Shown here piece after piece: positions 10,893 through 23,853 of a DNA stretch of 64,000 nucleotides. This stretch comes from Neckera pumila (lineage: Eukaryota > Streptophyta > Bryopsida > Hypnales > Neckeraceae): assembly GCA_963969595.1 (NCBI GenBank), contig OZ018411.1:10976501-11040500 (forward strand). The letters run 5' to 3'. The notes beneath the pieces are model-generated. The model made no database searches, was not told the DNA's origin, and saw only the letters and a list, made by a program, of their open reading frames with translations. Numbering within the stretch: position 1 is the stretch's first letter; each line of letters starts with the position of its first letter. The position numbers and the translations under genes are program-made.

Positions 10893-12629
10893 ATGATTTC
10901 AAGTTTCCAACAACTCGGGAACTCACATCCCTTTACAAGCCCAAATCCCCTCTAATATTTTGTTCAAATTTATTCAATTTTGACTAGCATATGAAATGTT
11001 CTCACTGATTTTGGTAGTTTTACTTGAATTATAGTTTTTAATAATGCAATCTATTTTCTCTCATTTTCAAAGTCGACAGGTCATTTTTTTCCCTATTGTG
11101 CAGTTTAAACACAAATGCCAATTATGGATGTCAAATTTGGAACAAGAAAATTCAAACTCGAAACAGAAAAACTCAAAGTCAAAACATGATGAACTCAAAA
11201 TTGGATGCACTAGTGCAATGCACCGTGATGCTTGCCTGGTTTGAACCTCAATTGCCTATGGACATACGCATACTAAACTAGAACCTCCGTAATAGAATTG
11301 AACTTCTTAATCTTAAGTACACAAACAAAACTTCAAAATTTTCACATTGTATCCTTCACTGTGTTTCCTTGCATCTTTTGCATGCTATCTTCACCTACCC
11401 AACTATAATGGGACCCAAGAATTTATACCCACACTAGTAGGTATCCACTCTCCGTCATTGCTAAAGAAATTAAATGTTAAAATTGAGTCTACCCTACATC
11501 AAGGTCTCATCATGTTTGCAAGAGTGAGCTTGAATAGAAGGCTTGAAGAATAAAATACACAAAACGTCTCAAGAATTGAAGAGAAATTTGCATAAAGAGA
11601 AGTTTGCTTGGAGAGAAATTTGTGCAAAAAGCCTCAAGAATCCCACCAAGAAAAAGCCAAAATAGGCTAGCACAACTTGCCCATTCCACCTAGAATAGTT
11701 CTTTTCACTGGCCTTGACCCATGTACCATTTTAAAATCTGGCTAGTTAATAATGGATTAAAGTAGGCCAAAAAACGTTTGTATGGACTAAATCCATCATT
11801 TACAACTCCCGGTTCACTATAGGGCTATTAAAAGGGAATAATGATCTATTTGGAAATTGTCCTCTTAGTATTATAAGTTTGTTTCAAGGGAGACGGTCAA
11901 GTAGAGAATCACTGCTAATAGGTTCTATAAGTAAAATCAAAATATCTTGATTCAAATTCATTAATCCAACTTGGAATTCTATAGCCAAAAACATTACTAC
12001 AACAACATTGCTAATCCCACACAAACTTCACATCAAAATTTACTATACAATAAATACTCCTGTAACTGACACATTCCGGTTAAAACATACATTGTTAATA
12101 CAATATACACAATAATTTTCAATTAAGCTCATTAATAATACTTCCAAACTTCAACCAAGTAGATGAAGCACATACACATCACTCATATCACATTCACTCG
12201 GCCTAAAATTATATCATATTAATCCAAATTAGTGAGCAAGTCACCATTACAATTTGAACATTCATTTCTATAGTTTATTCACAATCATCTTCTCACTTGA
12301 CACTTGAACTTCTAGCTATGCAACTTCTCCACCATTTACACATCATTACACATCACCGTAAACACCCAATTTGACTTTGGTTTGGCACGCCTTTGTGCAA
12401 CCGCAAATCCAATTCAATTCCACTCCATCCTAACTAGGACATAACCACAAACTTAACTTCACTTCCTGGATCACCCTTGTGATACTACAAGACTAACACT
12501 CTAATACCACCCAAGCACCAACTTGAAAATCAAATACAAAAATACTTAAACACAAACAGCATGACTAGTTGGACACACTGCCAAAAACGCTCAAAACAAT
12601 GGGTGAAGACAAATGAGAACAAAGACCCT

Positions 12630-13561
12630 TTAACCCCTAAAGTTCTATGACTATGTTTTCACCGAAAATACTCAAAAAGGCTATTTTTAGTACAAGTACC
12701 AAATTTTTGAAAAAAAACTTTTTTGACACATGTAACCATAGGATCTTATAGTAAACTAGTTTTAGGAGATGTGGGAAAAATTTCAAAATTTTCGACCATG
12801 TGGATTGGAAGATATTAGCATTTGAATTGGCAAAAATCTTTTTTTGGTCCCTGCGAAAAACAGGGCAGCTGCACTTCACAATGTCACATTTGTATAAAAA
12901 AAGTGTCCAAAATGGTGGTGCTTCTTTGAGTTCTTTTTCCTAAACAAGTTGGCTACATGCTTTAAAAATTTCAAATCATTTGGAATTGTACAACTTATAC
13001 AAAAAAAATAGTAAGTAGAAAGAAGTAGAGAATGATCTAAAATACTAAATTGTCAAGAATCTAATTATAGAATTGAAAAATGTTAATCCCAATGGTTGTA
13101 ATGTTGTAATAAACAACCTACATCCTGTGATTCTTTTTTTCTTCAGAGAGTATTAAAAATTCAGTTAAATAAACAACTTCAAAGTTTATTTCATAGTAGA
13201 GAATCTATAACTGCCCAAAAACTAAAAAACCTCATAACTTTCGACTCAATGGTCAAAATGGATTGATTCAAAGCTTTCCATGTTTATATAACTCTAAAAA
13301 ACCAATTTCAAGTTTTTATTTTTGAAAAAAGTGATTTTTTTTTATCTGCCCGGACTGCCCGATTACGGAAAAAAGTAACATAATTGGCCATAATTTTTTA
13401 CTCCTATTTCCAAATGTCATGAAATTTAGTGCATATGAAAGATATTCCTCGCGCCCACCTTCTATTAAATTTTCAGCTTAGAGTATGGAAATCTCTAGTC
13501 ACACGTACCTGCCCAAAAATTTTGTACACCCAAAATTGCATGCCGATCTTTTAGGGGTTAA
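12630..13561. mobile_element. Non-autonomous TIR element, family A, copy 1 (932 bp)
   Basis: Begins TTAACCCCTAAAG and ends with its inverse, TTAGGGGTTAA. The whole block is collinear with 50558-51479: shared segments include the GGATCYTA and GTGTGGRAAAAATTTC-type strings near the left end, AATCTAAAATACTAA, TTAATCCCAATGG, and CATAACTTT in the middle. There is no open frame of note (one 80-codon minus-strand frame is not conserved as coding). Short inverted termini, similar length and no coding capacity fit a deletion derivative of a DNA transposon; superfamily unknown. Confidence 0.7.
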
Positions 13562-16439
13562 TAGGAAACTCAAACGGACGGTTACCAAATTAGAGAAGAC
13601 AACCTAACATCTTCCAACCACCCAATTTGGAACCTACATACAACCAACCATGACAACTTCCACATCCACTTCCAACTTGGCTTTGACGTCTGGATCATTT
13701 CCAACTAGGATAGATAACCCTGCAGATGAACTTGGTCATTAAAACCCAAGTTGAAATCTACAGATGGTCAATAGGCCACCTTATTGAAATATTACTTTAA
13801 TTACTTATGAAAACTAAACCCAAAAATTGAACTTCCAACTTGGTAATATACCTACAAAACTACCAAATTGGAACACAATAACCATACAAACTGCCCAAAT
13901 AGAACAAAATACACCAAAATTCACTCAAAATTTACAAACAAAAAAGCGAAGCTAATTGTTTACAACGGCTTAATTTCTTTCTAATGTCTCTTTCTTTGTG
14001 GAAGCATGATTACTAAAGGAGATTTATCAAAGCCACTAAAGTAAGCTCAAACCATCATTGAAGTGCGGCTAGACTTGAAAATAGATGCCAAACATTTTGA
14101 TCCATATCTTTAATATGATTTCTGCCACACTCTACTTTGTCGGGAATTTTTTCCAATTTCAAAATATGACTCATTTGTCCAAATGATTTTCTTCCAATCT
14201 TCCCTTATCCAATCTCTACGCTGTTGGACAAATGCTAACATTTCTGCTTTGTACTTCTTACTAAAAAACATTTTTTTTATTGCAACATGATTTCTTTACC
14301 TAAGGTCATTCAAAGCATTTCTTACATTACAACAACCAACCTTCACAATGTCCGCCATCTAATTTGTGATTTTTATAAGTGGTAAACAACGATCATCATG
14401 AAATACGCGCTTCAAATGCCTTATGTTGCAATTTGTAAGTTTTTGAAGCCTACTAGGTGACTTTGGTAAAACTACAATTCTTTTGAAGCCTAAAGTTTTG
14501 CAAAATAATTTAAATGGTTGGAAGAAGCATTTCCAATTTGTTTGCTATATGTGTACCTTTCATTCTAGCTTTGTGCTTTCCACTTGACACTATTGCTTTC
14601 TCAGCATTTGTTAATGCTCTAGTCTTCATTTCTCTCAGCAAATAGCACCATTTGATCTACCTACAACACCCATCATACTTCCATGTACAAAAGCAATGCA
14701 CCTCACTCTTCTTCTATGACATAAATTCATCTTTAATTGTATGGCAAATTCTCTTCACAACTCACAATGTTGTAACAAAGCAATTTCAAGTGTTTATATT
14801 TCATAGGGCTAGTGAACTAAATAAAACACTCTTCTGCTATGATGAAAGTGAATGCAAGCCATTGCATTAGAAAGTTGTCGACATGCTTCATAGAAAGCAA
14901 CCAAAATCATGACTAATCAAGGATTTTTTGGTAAAGAGTCTACATGGATTTTCCACTAATGACACAATTCCTAGTTCAATAAGAAATTGATAGTTGCATT
15001 ACAAATCGTCATGGAATGCAGTTTGCAATATTGGCTAAAATTTCTTGTGCTAAGAATCCGAACAAGAAAGTCAACAAAAATTACATAATAATGTTTTTGA
15101 ATACTATACAATACTCCATTAGCTAGCAAACTAAAACTTGAAGTCTAATACAATTAAAAAATTCTAAACACCACCAAAAAAACATGGAACATTAATCCTT
15201 TAGCGCTTGAAGCATTTCTTGAATTTTTACATATTTTGCTTATATCTTTACAAATATATATATTATTTTACCTCAATTTAATCCAATTCATTGTAGAAAG
15301 CTAAAACAAAAATTGGTTTGGATGAATGAGAGCTTTTGTAATAAAAAAAAGTCCATAGAACCTCCATGTTCATTGTTCAAATTTTAGACGTCAAAGTGTT
15401 AAAGGATTAAGCATCTAATATCATATTCTATCTCCCTCTTTTGGACTTCACTCCTTTCTAGTACTCAATTGCATTTGTGTATTGAAAAGCAGTGAAGTTG
15501 ACCAATCACTAAAGCGCCTATTTCTAATGAAATGTCGTACATACAAAATGAGTGTCTGGATTGATAAGGACTTTCTAATATCAAAGTTTCCCAAGAAGCT
15601 AGATTGAATTCATCAATTATCATTCCAATCAAAAATTGGCTAACCATTGATAAGCTATTTTTGTTGTGGCGACCTTTCAAGCTTACAATAGATTAGAAAA
15701 AACAATCCCCTTTTTCATCCTTGAGAAAAATATTAGAACTTATTCTTTACCATAAATTATAAAATTTGAATTTTTTTTCTAAAATTAAAAAACCATGCTT
15801 ATTTAAATGAGACTAAAGAGTACAAAATTAATTATAATAGAATAGGATCCATTTTTTTACAATTAGCCTAGGGAGAATTTGAGGGATCAATTCACAAATG
15901 TCTAAGTGTCCTTCAAAGACAAGAATCTCAATACCCTTGTCATTTAATTTTGACAAACATTTTTAGATGATCTTCGAATGTGAAAGCATATAAAGTTAGT
16001 TGAAGCACTCAAATGTGTTTGACCTATACATTAGACTTCGTGTCATAGAGAGAGAAAAAAATTGAGTATAGATTTGAATTTTTTTCATTCAAACAAACAT
16101 ATTATAAGCAACAATGAGCAAAGTCCAAAAATAGATATACAAAAGTTGTAATATGCAATACTTTATTTTAGAAGTTCGAAGAAATAATTAATCTTGGTTG
16201 AAAAAAAAATTAATTTCAAAGTTAGCCATATCTAAATTTCAATTTTAAATGCTACAATTTGGAATTACTTTATATTTTACCAAAAAAAATTAGAACTCTA
16301 AAAGAATTTTTTGGTGCCTTTCGGTATACATCATTTCATATTATTAAACACAAAATTGAAGGAAGTTGACATTTTTCAGAATTTTAAAATATTTCCAATT
16401 TAACAAATATGCAAATAATGGTGGTTCATACACTATTTG
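13562..16439. other. AT-rich gene-free stretch
   Basis: No recognised coding, RNA or repeat feature. Short frames at 14652-14870 and 15465-15680 have no recognisable motif. Confidence 0.45.
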
Positions 16440-16985
16440 AATGTTTTTTTTTGGAATTCAGAGCATAGAACTGCTTTAGCCATTGTAGACATAGTATAGG
16501 TTGCAACATTGTTACATTTTAATGTTTTTGTATTGAAAAATTTGTTGAATTAGACAATGCATTCAATTTACATATTAGAGCCGTCTGATGCAAGACTATA
16601 ATTTATTATGCAGATAATTGTTGAATTCAACCATTGAATTAATTGTTTTTGTCAATTCCAATAACATCAAAAAATTGTCAATTTTTTGAAATTAGTGTAA
16701 TATCTGACAATTTTGAGTTTTATAATGATATTGAAAAGGACAATTTGATTTTTGGGATTGGATCAATTAATTATGTGCATTATAAATTCTAGTCTTTGTA
16801 CAAAAAATTTGAAACTAAAAAAGTATCATGCGTCTCTAATATATAAATTGAATGCATTGTCTAGTTCAATAATCATTTCAAATGCAAGAGCATTAAAATG
16901 TAACAATGGTTTATGTTGCAACCTATACTCTATCTATAATGGCTAAATAATGTATTTCTATACTCTCAATTCCAAAAAATATTCA
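16440..16985. mobile_element. Large foldback element (~545 bp)
   Basis: The left part (16443-16590) reappears inverted at 16825-16983. Matching landmarks include TTTGGAATT, TTTAGCCATT, AGTATAGGTTGCAACA, TTGTTACATTTTAATG, GACAATGCATTCAATTTA and ATATTAGAG. The interior is also partly self-complementary, with several GACAATTT/AAATTGTC-type segments. Long imperfect inverted arms around a small spacer and no coding frame suggest a foldback/MITE relic, or an inverted duplication able to form a long hairpin transcript. Confidence 0.85.
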
Positions 16986-18800
16986 AATATTGTGAAATTT
17001 GGTTTAGGCCATAGAAAATAGTTTGTGGAGTGCACTTTTGATTGGAAAAAAATTCACAAAGATTTAAAGCGATTAAAGAAAAACTAAAGAAACTTTCCTT
17101 CCTTCCCACAAGTAAAATATATTTTTGATATCTTATTCCTAAACTATTTATATCATCTACGACGATAATTTCAAATAATTTTATAAACTGTATAGTCCTT
17201 ATCATCACATTGAGCATATATTGTAAAAATAATTTTTTATTTTTTATTTGATAAATATTTGTTGTCACCAAGTAGAATTATTTTTTGGAGTATCCAAGAC
17301 TTTATAATTGTAGAGTAATATTTTAGTAGGCAACATGTGTTGATTGGCTCCAAAATCAATATACTAGAAAGAGGAGATAATATGAAGAGGCTCAATCGTT
17401 GAAAATAAATGAGGTTTGTCACTTGTAAAGATGTCAAGATGAGGTTTTGTGGGATCGACGTGATTATGATTTTTTTTCCCTACAATCAAGAGCATTGTAG
17501 CCTAATATGCCATAATTGTGGCAAATAATAGCTGGTCAATTAAAATGGGCAAGGTTTTGCTTAGATTATTTTTTACTAGAAAAAATCCTTCTAGATTGTG
17601 AGCAAAAAATTGGTTTGTTCAGTCTTGATGATTGACCAAATGATAAGTATCTATTGGGCATTGGTTTTAGAAATTTGCACTTGATATAAAAATCAATAGA
17701 TTTTGTTGTGTGCCATATTAATAGAATTTTGTTGTAAAATATTTAGAAAGGAGGTTGACAAACATAAGTTTGGATAGACCACCTTGTGCGGTGATAAAAG
17801 TGCTCTATGTATCAAGCAAAGCTCTATAAAAGAGATTAATATGTTGTTCATTAGTAAAAGTATAGTCGGAAATAGTAGCCTACTAGGATTCAAGGAAGGC
17901 AACAACATCATCTTAATTGGACACATGTATTGTCATACGGCACAATTGTTTGTACAAGTGAACTTGAGAATCTTTATTGGACCTCTCATAGAGCTGCTTA
18001 ATGCAACTCTATACTACTTTGAAAGTTGCTAGTAATTGCAAAGAAAATACTTTTTTTTTCCCATAGTGGAAGAAAATGGCTGAGCAAGCTTTAGAGTCCT
18101 TCAATTTTCATATTGCAAGGTCATCAGGGTTGGTGGAACTAAGAGAAACTTCAATGCCACCCACTACACTCCAAAGTTTTGATTGAATGAGAAACATTTC
18201 AATTTTGATACTCTATGTAGAGTAATTGGATGCACTCAAAGGTGCAATGGAATATACTTGAGATTTTGACTTGAAGATGAAGCCATTTTAAGATTCAACA
18301 AAAATCCAAACTTGCTTCTCCAAAAGAATCTACAACCAAGTAAAATGGAACAATTATCTTCATAAATTACAAAGAAAATTCTTTGGGAGTTGAACACTAA
18401 GATTGCTGGAAGCTAAAACATTAGTGGATAAAGTCATTATTCTATTTCTGGATTTCTAGCTTGGTGAATGTCTGAAGGCTCAAGAAAACTTCTTCATCAG
18501 CAAAGAATTGAGAATTGAGTTCATCAAGTGTGCTAAAGCATCAAGAAAACTTGCAAGTGTATTTGAGATTTCATATGTAATATTTGAAGGTTCCAATTGG
18601 TGTCCATTTTCTACAAATTTTAGAAGTATTGGTTCCAATGGATCAATTGAAATTTGAAAGAATCCCTTAATAATTTGTATCTAAGTTCTACTTCATTTCT
18701 ATCTCCTTCTACAATGAATAAATTGAAAACAACCTCACTAGAGCATTCGGCTCTAGGGGTCAAAGGAAAGCACATGGCTCTTATCAATTCACATCTACAT
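16986..18800. other. AT-rich stretch, possible retroelement remains
   Basis: No frame is long or convincing. The right end adjoins a tRNA-primer-site-like motif, so part of this DNA could be the decayed interior of a minus-strand retroelement, but I could not recognise gag or pol motifs in translation. Confidence 0.3.
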
Positions 18801-19020
18801 GAGCTCTGATACCATATGTGAAATAATATTGTGAAGGTGGAAAATAGTATAGAAGGTTTATATTTATAAAAGTGGTAGTAATACAAGGTAAGAGATAATA
18901 TTATATACCATACAAAAAAATATGGTACATAGCTCTCTGGAAGAGGTGTGACGTTATGTGTGACATTACTGTAGCTATTAACTATATGCATAGATAATGC
19001 TTTGATTTAATAATAATCAC
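18801..19020 (-). mobile_element. LTR plus tRNA-Met primer-binding-site relic (Ty1/copia-like)
   Basis: On the minus strand 18814-18801 reads TGGTATCAGAGCTC, the usual primer-binding site complementary to the 3' end of initiator tRNA-Met in plant Ty1/copia elements. It lies two to four bases inside a segment that could be a 5' LTR: its right (outer) end reads TGATTATTATT and its inner end reads TTTCACA (TG...CA), roughly 200 bp. A TATA-like TTTTATAAATATAAAC lies within. No second LTR or pol sequence was found, so this would be a truncated or solo relic. Confidence 0.5.
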
Positions 19021-20440
19021 TCTATATTCAAGTATCAATATAGGAAAAAAATTATTGTAATTAAAGTTTGAAAATTTGATAGCCTGAATGTAGCAAGTGA
19101 ATGTAAATTAATGCAATTAAATTATATGGTTCATAGTTGCAAACAATAAACAAGACAATGAATTGATATATATTTGGGTCATAAATATTACTATTTATTA
19201 TTTATTTTTTGTTTATTGTGAGTGAAATTTATATTATTAAAATTAAAATAAATTATCAATATTTGCTATAGTTTATGTAAGAATTCTAATCACATAGTAA
19301 AGAAGTTTGTGAAGTTAATCAAAGACTATGGCCAAGTATATGACTGTATTAGAAGCAAGAATGTTTATGAGATTGCTTAAAAATTGTAGTTTGACTATAA
19401 TCTCATAGAGTTGTTTAGCTATTGCCTAATGTATAATTAAAAGTTGGTAATGACATAAAAATTTAAATTTGTGCAAGGCTAGAATATTGAATGTATGTGA
19501 TGCCTATGATTACTATTAGACATGATTTGAAATTTATATTATGTTATAGTTTGAATTTTGATAATTAAAAGTAAAGAAGATTGAATAGTCTTTGAAAATT
19601 ATTGAAATTTATAGATTGACTGTTATTCAACATCACAATATGTCATTGACTATGGTGAGACACTATGGAAATTGTTTAAAGATTGCAAGAACGATGAAAA
19701 GTCATAATAATTATATGTGAAAATTAAGACTATTGTTCTAAAAATAACTATAGATTAATAAACTATTGTCAATTTGTCATGAATAATGTGCATTGAAAGA
19801 ATCCTATTCCATAGTATTTTTCAATTTATTTACAGCATATTGCATTTGCACGAGATTGAATTCATGAGTCTATTAATTGACAAACATACTTGTGGACATT
19901 TCTCACGAGATTGTGCACTAATATTTTCATACCAACTTTCCTTTATAATACCTTAACAACATATTATTTTCTAAATAAAATATCATTTGCCCATATGTGA
20001 CTTTAGCTATCCCAAATTTTACCTAATGAATTTTTTTCCAACTGAACTCATCATATTATTTTCTTTTTCCATTGTTTGGTTGTTACTTTTTTTACTACAT
20101 TTTGTTGCAGCTATTGGGAAAGATCTTGGCTGGAGGTGGCTAAGATGTAAAGGTTATATCCTAAGGGTATATTTCCATAAACTTGGAACTCCTAAGTAAT
20201 TTTTATGGCAAAACAGGCTACTTTTAGAGGACTTGTTCTAGAAAACAAAGCTTCCTAAATTTTAAGCAAAAACATTTCAATCCTACAAGTGAATTTTGGA
20301 CTAGGAGTTTTAAGAGATGTACTAATTTTGAATTAATTGCAAGTTCAAGCAATAATTATTTTATGAGTTAGTTCAACTTAGAACAATTATTGATCCACTT
20401 ATTTATTTTCATCCATTTAGTGAAAATAAAGATTGTAGAC

Positions 20441-20560
20441 CATATTATTCAATTTTTCTTAGGAAAATTGCTTGAAGAAAAGTGTAAATTTCCTTATTTA
20501 CTTGAATAAAACTTTTACTTCTTTTTTACATTTAGGAATCATAAGAAAAATTGAATAATG
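20441..20560. repeat. Inverted repeat, ~20-nt arms
   Basis: ATTATTCAATTTTTCTTA at 20443-20460 is matched by its complement TAAGAAAAATTGAATAAT at 20542-20559. The intervening 80 nt is itself partly complementary (AAGTGTAAA / TTTACATTT). Confidence 0.85.
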
Positions 20561-20716
20561 GGGTAGAATTCCTTACTTGAAAAGAGAATAAGGTTTTTTT
20601 ATAATAAAAATTTATAGAATAAAAATTATAGCTAAAAATAATTTTACCAATGAATGGAGATGGATGCTCTTTTCCATAGGGAACCCCAAAAATAATTGAG
20701 AATTACTTCTAAAACT

Positions 20717-20880
20717 TGTCTTTTTATGGCTTTGTATAGATTTTTTGAAAGCGTTGATTTTGGACGAGGTTTTCAATTGAGTGGTAATCAAACATTATTT
20801 TTCTGACCTTATCTATTTATGGCTTTGTATAGATTTTTTAATAGTATTTATTCTAGATAAGAGTTTTATTTGAAAGGTAA
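20717..20880. repeat. Diverged ~90-bp direct duplication
   Basis: Two blocks share TTTATGGCTTTGTATAGATT at 20725-20750 and 20815-20840, followed by related sequence ending in GAGGTTTTCAATTGAGTGGTAA or GAGTTTTATTTGAAAGGTAA. Confidence 0.85.
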
Positions 20881-22107
20881 ATATCCTAGCAATAGAGAAT
20901 TTTATAAACGTTGAATTGCCCTCAAATGTTAGAAGAATAATTTTTAACAAAATTTTGGACAATGAATTTTTTTTTGAAGGTGTAGTGATCAAAAAGGGAA
21001 ATTATATCTTAATTTTATATTATATTTTTTAATTGTTCAATATGGAAATTTGAAAACAATTTTTAGCTCTTGGTTTCTTGAATATACAAGTTAGTTGAAG
21101 TAGAACCTAACTAGCTAAAAAATTTAAATTTTTACCTATAGTTCCATAAATCCCAACTTCAACTCTTTTCATTTTAGATTTATTTGCAAAAAAAAGAAAA
21201 ATCCTTTCAATGTTTCTTTTGGATTGATATGCCTCTAATTACTTGAGTCTTTGGATGTTTCTGCTTCAAGATAATTTATCCCATAATGGTTGGTCCTTGC
21301 AACATAAGCTAATATAAGCCATCTTTGTACCTAGTAGAAGTTGACCACCACAATTTATTTTAGTAGACAATCTCCAATGTTTAATAGGATTTTGCTTGAT
21401 GAACCTTAAAGCTTAACATTAATTTTTTGCTACTATATTTAAGAAAAAATTTCACCTTTATATTTGAAAAAATTTAAATAGGGATTTGAAATTTTTGTAT
21501 ATTAATTAATTTGATTGAATAATATAAACTATAAAATTTATTTTTATATAATTAAATATATATTCAAGAAAATAGATTTTAAATAAATTATATATTATAA
21601 AATTTTAAATAATACAAATTCAATTCAAATACATTTATAACAATTTTAAAATTAGATTTATATGTTATCATTTTATTTTTTGTATTTAAAATTATATAAA
21701 GTTGTCTTTTATTATTTCAAAATAAAATTGTAAAATAGAATAAAGGTTTATTTTTATTATAATATAAAAGAATCAAATCAATTTTTAAAATTCTAAGTAT
21801 TATATATGTCTTCCAATATATATTTGATATGAATAATATGGTCTAACTACCAATGAACTTGATAGATTATTATATACACAAAACAATGATCCGTTGACAA
21901 TAAATAGCTAGCATGACCAAATACAACTTCCAATGGTTTGAACAAAAATAGGATTTTTTTGCCATTAGTTTATATAAAACTAATTAATTTAGTCAATAAG
22001 ATATTATCAAAATATTTAATAGCACAAAAATTATGAATATTTTAATAGATTTAATACCTTTATATATTATTTAATTTATGATTTTATAATATTTTATAAT
22101 ATTTTTG

Positions 22108-22206
22108 ATATTTGTAGTATAAAGTATTTGCAATTATTTGAATTTAATAAATTGTTATTATTATATCAAATTCAAATAATTGCAAATACTTTATACTATA
22201 AATATT
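22108..22206. repeat. Near-perfect hairpin, ~37-nt arms
   Basis: The left arm (TAGTATAAAGTATTTGCAAT... to about 22145) and the right arm (to ...ATTGCAAATACTTTATACTA, about 22168-22204) pair over about 37 nt with one mismatch around a ~22-nt AT loop. It stands out for low divergence against the decayed surroundings. Confidence 0.92.
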
Positions 22207-22659
22207 ATTATCCTTTTGGAAATCTTTATATGTTTCAATAGAATTTTAGTTTTACTTGAATTTGAAGCTTATTTATTTTTATTAATAAATATAAACTATA
22301 GACAATAAATATACTAATGGATTAAACTAAAAATAAATAAATGTCAATCAATACAATTTGTAATCGTGAAAATTATAATTATTGTACTAAAAATATAGAG
22401 AAATATATTCCTTTAAATTCATTGTCAACTTGACAATATTATGTTATCTTAATTACGCAAATTTTAATAATTTTATTGTCATTTATTAAATATTTATTTC
22501 TTAATGGAATAAACTCATTTGATGGTATAGCATTCAAATTATCTGAAATAGATTTTTAACAAATAAAAAATTGGTATAAGTCACAGGAAATTGTTTATTA
22601 AGTGCTATATTGGTTGGACTATTTCTATGAAGAACATATCACCCACACAGATCCGATAT

Positions 22660-23030
22660 GTTTCAGAGCAGCAGTTTTCTGTGACTTTCTGAGGATGCAG
22701 AGATCATGTTGTCATGATTAATGTCAATAAGTTTGATATTCTCAAACCCGAGTTTCACATTCTTTTAAAGTTGCAGTACTAGAGCACCAGATGGTTGAGA
22801 ATGATCGAGATTATGGCAATTACCCATTTTTTATATGGAGCTGACAAGTACTTTATCAATGAATTTAAAAAATGGTACGACTATATGGCAAACTGGCTGG
22901 AATATCAGAGGACCAAGAATCACCAACTTCTAGAAAGAGACGAAGAAATCCAAAAGGCAAGCGAAAGAATGTATCTGAAAAGAATTTGAGAACAAGACAA
23001 GTCAAGAAATAAAAGACCAAAGTACTATTG
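22660..23030 (+). pseudogene. Unrecognised coding-like fragment
   Basis: Locally higher G+C and protein-like codon texture within an AT sea. One frame (from about 22795) gives a charged stretch with FINEFKKWYDYMANWLEYQR followed by Lys/Glu-rich sequence. It lacks an ATG at its start, and stops appear upstream and downstream in every frame. No family recognised; possibly a decayed transposon or captured gene piece. Confidence 0.25.
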
Positions 23031-23099
23031 ACGGGGATGTCAATAGATTAAGTAGAGGGCTATGTAATATAGTAAAATTTATTTTTTAGGTTATTTTTA

Positions 23100-23372
23100 A
23101 TTTTTTTTATAGAAAAGTTATAGAAAAGTAATAGAAAAGTAGTATAAAAATAGTATAAAAATACTTTAAAATAAAAAAAGTAGAAAAAAAAGTAAAAGTA
23201 AAAAACAATTTAAACTTTTATAGTGTGAATAGGGTAAATGGATGAATGGGGTGCGAATTCAAATGAAAATTAAAAAATGAATGAAAGGGATGTGAGATGG
23301 ATGAATGGGACATAAGATTGGATGAAAATTAAAAGAAAGGATGAATGGGTGTGAAATTGGATGATTGAGGTA
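23100..23372. repeat. Low-complexity and degenerate ~50-bp tandem repeat
   Basis: 23100-23220 is A-rich with repeated ATAGAAAAGTA and AGTATAAAAAT units. 23238-23370 holds about three degenerate units built on GGATGAATGGG ... GGATGAAAATTAAAA. Confidence 0.75.
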
Positions 23373-23728
23373 CCACCACCATCTTCTTCCTTTTAAAAAT
23401 TGAAATTTTAAAAATTAAAATTTATTGTTTGGGTAGAATCACTCATGTAATAATTTTCTTGTTTTCTATAATTCAAAATCTTTTGTGCACATTGTGTATT
23501 TGAATGTTTATGATTATGCAAATTTATTGTAAACCTTTCGTCTCCATGTTTTTTTTATATTCTTGCATATTCAAGTATAAAAATTTGATAAATTCAAAAT
23601 TAAAAGAAAAATAAAGAAAAATATATAATGCTGTGCTTTCGGAGATTGTACTTGTTTTGAAAATCAAGTGTCTGGGTTGTGATCGAACAACTGATTGGGT
23701 GATATACGAGACTACGAATAATTGCAAA

Positions 23729-23750
23729 GGGGGGGGGGGGGGGGGGGGGG
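23729..23750. repeat. Poly-G run (22 nt)
   Basis: Uninterrupted run of 22 G. Length in the assembly may be unreliable, since long G runs are error-prone. Could form a G-quadruplex. Confidence 0.9.
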
Positions 23751-23853
23751 ACGAATGTAGCGCAGACTGATCGATCGAAGTTTGGTGAAGGTGAGCGACA
23801 AAATCACGGTTGACGCGCAAGCGCATTTTTGTTAAAGAAAAACTCGCAGCGGG

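Larger units (their letters stand above)
6691..12629. other. AT-rich gene-free stretch
   Basis: Contains microsatellites and one foldback (listed separately) but no open frame I can link to a protein family. The frames seen are short, and several arise from simple repeats. Becomes strongly AT-rich from about 7700. Confidence 0.5.
19021..22640. other. Very AT-rich gene-free stretch
   Basis: Extremely A+T-rich, especially 21400-22600. No coding sequence recognised. Contains an inverted repeat at 20441-20560, a diverged direct repeat at 20717-20880 and a near-perfect hairpin at 22108-22206. Confidence 0.5.

Noticed and set aside
17693..18032. Opposed 77- and 82-codon frames as possible copia pol remains
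   Set aside because: I could not match any reverse transcriptase, RNase H or integrase motif; only the nearby primer-binding-site motif is supported.
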